A stretch of DNA of 64,000 nucleotides, from the NCBI GenBank assembly GCA_001790855.1, contig MGDH01000021.1, positions 7,260-71,259 on the forward strand, written 5' to 3'. This document shows positions 61,942 to 64,000 of this stretch, piece after piece. The first letter of the stretch is position 1; each line of letters starts with the position of its first letter. The DNA is from Candidatus Schekmanbacteria bacterium RIFCSPLOWO2_02_FULL_38_14. Its GTDB lineage: Bacteria > Schekmanbacteria > GWA2-38-11. The translations under genes and the position numbers were made by a program. Below the pieces are notes generated by a model. That model was given only the letters and a program-made list of their open reading frames with translations. It had not been told where the DNA came from and searched no databases.

Positions 61942-63159
61942 ATGGCATTGGTTGTACAGAAATATGGCGGAACTTCAGTCGGTGACATTGAAAGAATTAA
62001 AAATGTTGCCAGAAAAATCGCTGAAGCCCGCAAAAAAGGGGATGATGTAATTGTTGTTGTCTCTGCAATGGCGGGAGAAACTGATAAGCTTGTAAACCTT
62101 GCTTACCAGATAACGGATTCACCAAATGAAAGGGAAATGGACGTGCTTTTATCCTCCGGAGAAAGGGTCTCCATTGCCCTTGTAGCAATTGCCCTGCATG
62201 CAATGGGAGTTAAAGCGCAGTCCTTCACAGGAAGGCAGGTTGGCATGATTACCGACAGCGCCCATACAAAAGCACGCATAGAAAAAATAACAGCAGAAAG
62301 AATCAAAGAGGCTTTGAAAGATGGTGCCGTTGCAATTGTTGCCGGATTCCAGGGCATAACTGCTGAAGGAGATGTTACAACCCTCGGCAGAGGCGGTTCT
62401 GATACTTCAGCAGTAGCGATTGCAGCAGCGCTTAGGGCTGATGTCTGCGAAATATACACTGATGTTGACGGTGTTTACACCACTGACCCAAAAATTGTTC
62501 CTGAGGCAAGAAGGATTGATAAAATTTCCTATGACGAGATGCTTGAGATGGCAAGCCTTGGAGCAAAGGTTCTTCAGATAAGGTCAGTAGAATTTGCAAA
62601 GAAATACGAAGTACCGTTATATGTAAAATCAAGTTTCTTTGAAGGCAAAGGAACATTAGTTACAAAGGAGAGTGATAGTATGGAACAGGTTTCAGTAACT
62701 GCAGTTACCTATAAAAAAGATGAATCTAAAATTTCAGTTAGAAGGGCGCCGGACAAACCCGGAGTTGCGGCAAAGATTTTTGGCGCCCTGGCTGATGCAA
62801 ACATTGTAGTTGATACAATAGTGCAAAACATTAGCGTTGACGGCCACACCGACATAACTTTCACAGTGGCAAAAATTGAATCAAAAAAATCCCTTGATAT
62901 AGTTAAAAAAATTGCAAAGGAGATAGGTGCAGTTGATGTCAGCATTGATGATAACATTGCAAAGGTTTCAATTGTTGGCTCAGGAATGAGAAGCCACTCA
63001 GGAGTTGCATCCAAGATGTTCTCGGCCCTTTCAAAAGACGGAATTAATATTCAGATGATTAGCACATCTGAAATTAAAGTAACCTGCGTAATTGAAGCCA
63101 AATACACAGAGCTTGCAGTAAGGGTTCTCCACGATACATTTAATCTTGAGAAGGAATAA
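61942..63159 (+). CDS. lysC: Aspartate kinase
   Basis: Enzyme of 405 residues phosphorylating aspartate, the first step to lysine, threonine and methionine. KYGGTSVGD near the start, [26 protein letters not shown] and two C-terminal ACT domains (about 265-340 and 345-405). The last domains usually carry allosteric sites for lysine or threonine. AGGTGAATTG upstream. Ends the aspartate-family block. Confidence 0.96.
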   Translation: MALVVQKYGGTSVGDIERIKNVARKIAEARKKGDDVIVVVSAMAGETDKLVNLAYQITDSPNEREMDVLLSSGERVSIALVAIALHAMGVKAQSFTGRQVGMITDSAHTKARIEKITAERIKEALKDGAVAIVAGFQGITAEGDVTTLGRGGSDTSAVAIAAALRADVCEIYTDVDGVYTTDPKIVPEARRIDKISYDEMLEMASLGAKVLQIRSVEFAKKYEVPLYVKSSFFEGKGTLVTKESDSMEQVSVTAVTYKKDESKISVRRAPDKPGVAAKIFGALADANIVVDTIVQNISVDGHTDITFTVAKIESKKSLDIVKKIAKEIGAVDVSIDDNIAKVSIVGSGMRSHSGVASKMFSALSKDGINIQMISTSEIKVTCVIEAKYTELAVRVLHDTFNLEKE

Positions 63160-63186
63160 TCCTTCCAACGCCACAGAAAAATAATG

Positions 63187-63230
63187 GGGCAGGGCTTGTT
63201 CCTGCCCTCGGACAGCCATAAAGGCTGTCC
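63187..63230. repeat. Two tandem G+C-rich hairpins after lysC
   Basis: GGGCAGG/CCTGCCC (63187-63207) and GGACAGCC/GGCTGTCC (63210-63230). May aid termination of lysC, but no T-run follows. The rest of 63231-63381 shows nothing I can support. Confidence 0.55.
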
Positions 63231-63381
63231 CTACAAAATAAATTTATAGAAAGAGATTTTTCATGTTTTGGGAATTTTCAGAGGCACAAGATAAAATTTT
63301 TAAAACGGGCTCCCCTCTACAAATCATTTGGGAAAAGATGGATTAAAGGATCTCTGGAAAAATAGTTTTTCTTAAGAGCTG

Positions 63382-63633
63382 TTAAAGCTCCTCAGACTCC
63401 TTTGTCCATGGGGGAGCGCTTTTTCCCTCAGCACAGCTCACCATTAGACCGCAGATATCAGATTTTACTATATCCTTCTGCAGAATCGATCTTAAGGCCT
63501 CTTTTAGCCTATCTTTAAATTCTGGGTCTGGTTCTTTCTCATCTCTTTCGGCTATAAGGGAAAGCGCTACCACTACCAACTCTTCTAAAAGTTTATCAAG
63601 GCTTATCTCAATCTTTAGGTGAAACTTTGCCAT
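63382..63633 (-). CDS. Unknown small acidic protein
   Basis: Protein of 83 residues, no signal or membrane segment, rich in Lys, Glu and Leu (KIEISLDKLLEELVVVALSLIAERDEKE). Ends at GKSAPPWTKESEEL. Family not recognised. AAGGAGG lies before the ATG. It starts 12 bases after the stop of the gene upstream, so probably in one transcript with it. Confidence 0.6.
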   Translation of the reverse strand: MAKFHLKIEISLDKLLEELVVVALSLIAERDEKEPDPEFKDRLKEALRSILQKDIVKSDICGLMVSCAEGKSAPPWTKESEEL

Positions 63634-63645
63634 CTCAATCCTCCT

Positions 63646-64000
63646 TTAAAAGACCTTTTTTCTTACCTCTATATCTTTTACAAAATTTATCTTACCCTTT
63701 TCTACCTCTACATCAGGGTCAAGACGCAGGCGCCTTATCCATGTTTCTTGGGAAGGGGGCTTCCAGAGGATTTTATATTTTCCTACAGGGATATTCAAAA
63801 ATTTATAATAGCCATCATTATCTGTGGTGGTCTCAAAAACTACCCCTACCTTTATCTCTTTGAATATGCCAAAAAAGGAATCTGCCTGAAGGATCTTTGC
63901 TATCTTCACCCTGCAACCTTGAAGGGGTCTGCCAGAAGAAAGAATCCTTCCTGCCACATCTCCTACCTCTACTGGCTCTTCCTTTTCCCTTTCTGCTATC
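63646..64000 (-). CDS. Partial: transthyretin/carboxypeptidase-regulatory-like protein
   Basis: The gene continues past the right edge of the window: a GTG at 63957 begins one frame but the same frame is open through 64000 (ERE KEEPVEVGD upstream). The visible part resembles a carboxypeptidase-regulatory-like or transthyretin fold: GRILSSGRPLQGCRVKI, TTDNDGYYKFLNIPVGKYKI, typical of extracellular beta-sandwich domains. A signal peptide, if any, would lie outside the window. Same strand as the small protein that follows. Confidence 0.6.
   Translation of the reverse strand, partial: IAEREKEEPVEVGDVAGRILSSGRPLQGCRVKIAKILQADSFFGIFKEIKVGVVFETTTDNDGYYKFLNIPVGKYKILWKPPSQETWIRRLRLDPDVEVEKGKINFVKDIEVRKKVF

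Noticed and set aside
1-64000. tRNA and rRNA genes
   Set aside because: I scanned for cloverleaf T-loop texts (GGTTCRA) and rRNA signatures and found none that could fold or match.

Overview
The window is a low-G+C, gene-dense bacterial chromosome segment (coding and non-coding DNA are both visibly A+T rich). It carries a PEP-CTERM protein, a pilB-pilC-pilS-pilR type IV pilus block, a ResB/CcsA (System II) cytochrome c maturation pair, a Tat system, lipopolysaccharide-type sugar transfer genes, remnants of aldehyde:ferredoxin oxidoreductase, and many palindromic intergenic repeats. Together these suggest a Gram-negative, probably anaerobic or facultative environmental lineage near the deltaproteobacteria or Nitrospirae, or a candidate phylum such as Schekmanbacteria. 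The phylum is inference only; no rRNA or tRNA gene is seen.

Layout. 0-5 kb: a PEP-CTERM surface protein with a readable sigma-54 promoter and two upstream inverted-repeat sites, an acyl-CoA dehydrogenase, and a split arginine-to-proline pair (ArgZ-type arginine dihydrolase plus LOR/SDH-type ornithine cyclodeaminase). 5-9 kb: sugar epimerase, polyprenyl diphosphate synthase, a DUF4911-like protein and TldD. 9-15 kb: pilB, pilC, a PilS-like kinase and a PilR-like sigma-54 activator. 15-25.6 kb: acetyl-CoA synthetase, two tandem TRL-like lipoproteins, a flavin-binding protein, a methyltransferase bracketed by 64-bp inverted repeats, and a minus-strand run of TPP enzyme, molybdopterin oxidoreductase and zinc dehydrogenase.

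25.6-45.5 kb is the accessory region. It holds large membrane glycosyltransferases of several families, an SGNH hydrolase, truncated gene ends (aldehyde:ferredoxin oxidoreductase, radical SAM/SPASM, several transferases) and two decayed IS30-family elements. The ResB/CcsA pair, a DUF362 ferredoxin protein, hisC and a DedA protein are interspersed. 45.5-57 kb: larC with an in-frame GATTACA heptamer microsatellite, a TPR protein, tatA-tatC, a lipopolysaccharide-core-like group (GT87, GT4, WaaP-like kinase), rpmB, two unknown membrane proteins, a Nudix-methyltransferase fusion and an inositol monophosphatase. 57-63.2 kb: lipA and an aspartate-family amino acid block (aminotransferase, homoserine dehydrogenase, archaeal-type phosphoglycerate mutase homologue proposed as homoserine kinase, aspartate kinase). 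The window ends inside a gene for a secreted or surface protein with a transthyretin-like domain.

The items most worth a second look are the sigma-54 promoter architecture of the PEP-CTERM gene, a mobile 20-39 bp G+C-rich palindrome caught in several sites with a matching empty site, the larC heptamer repeat, a likely ATT start for hisC, an eight-copy repeat domain fused to a membrane transferase, and the split arginine-to-proline gene pair.
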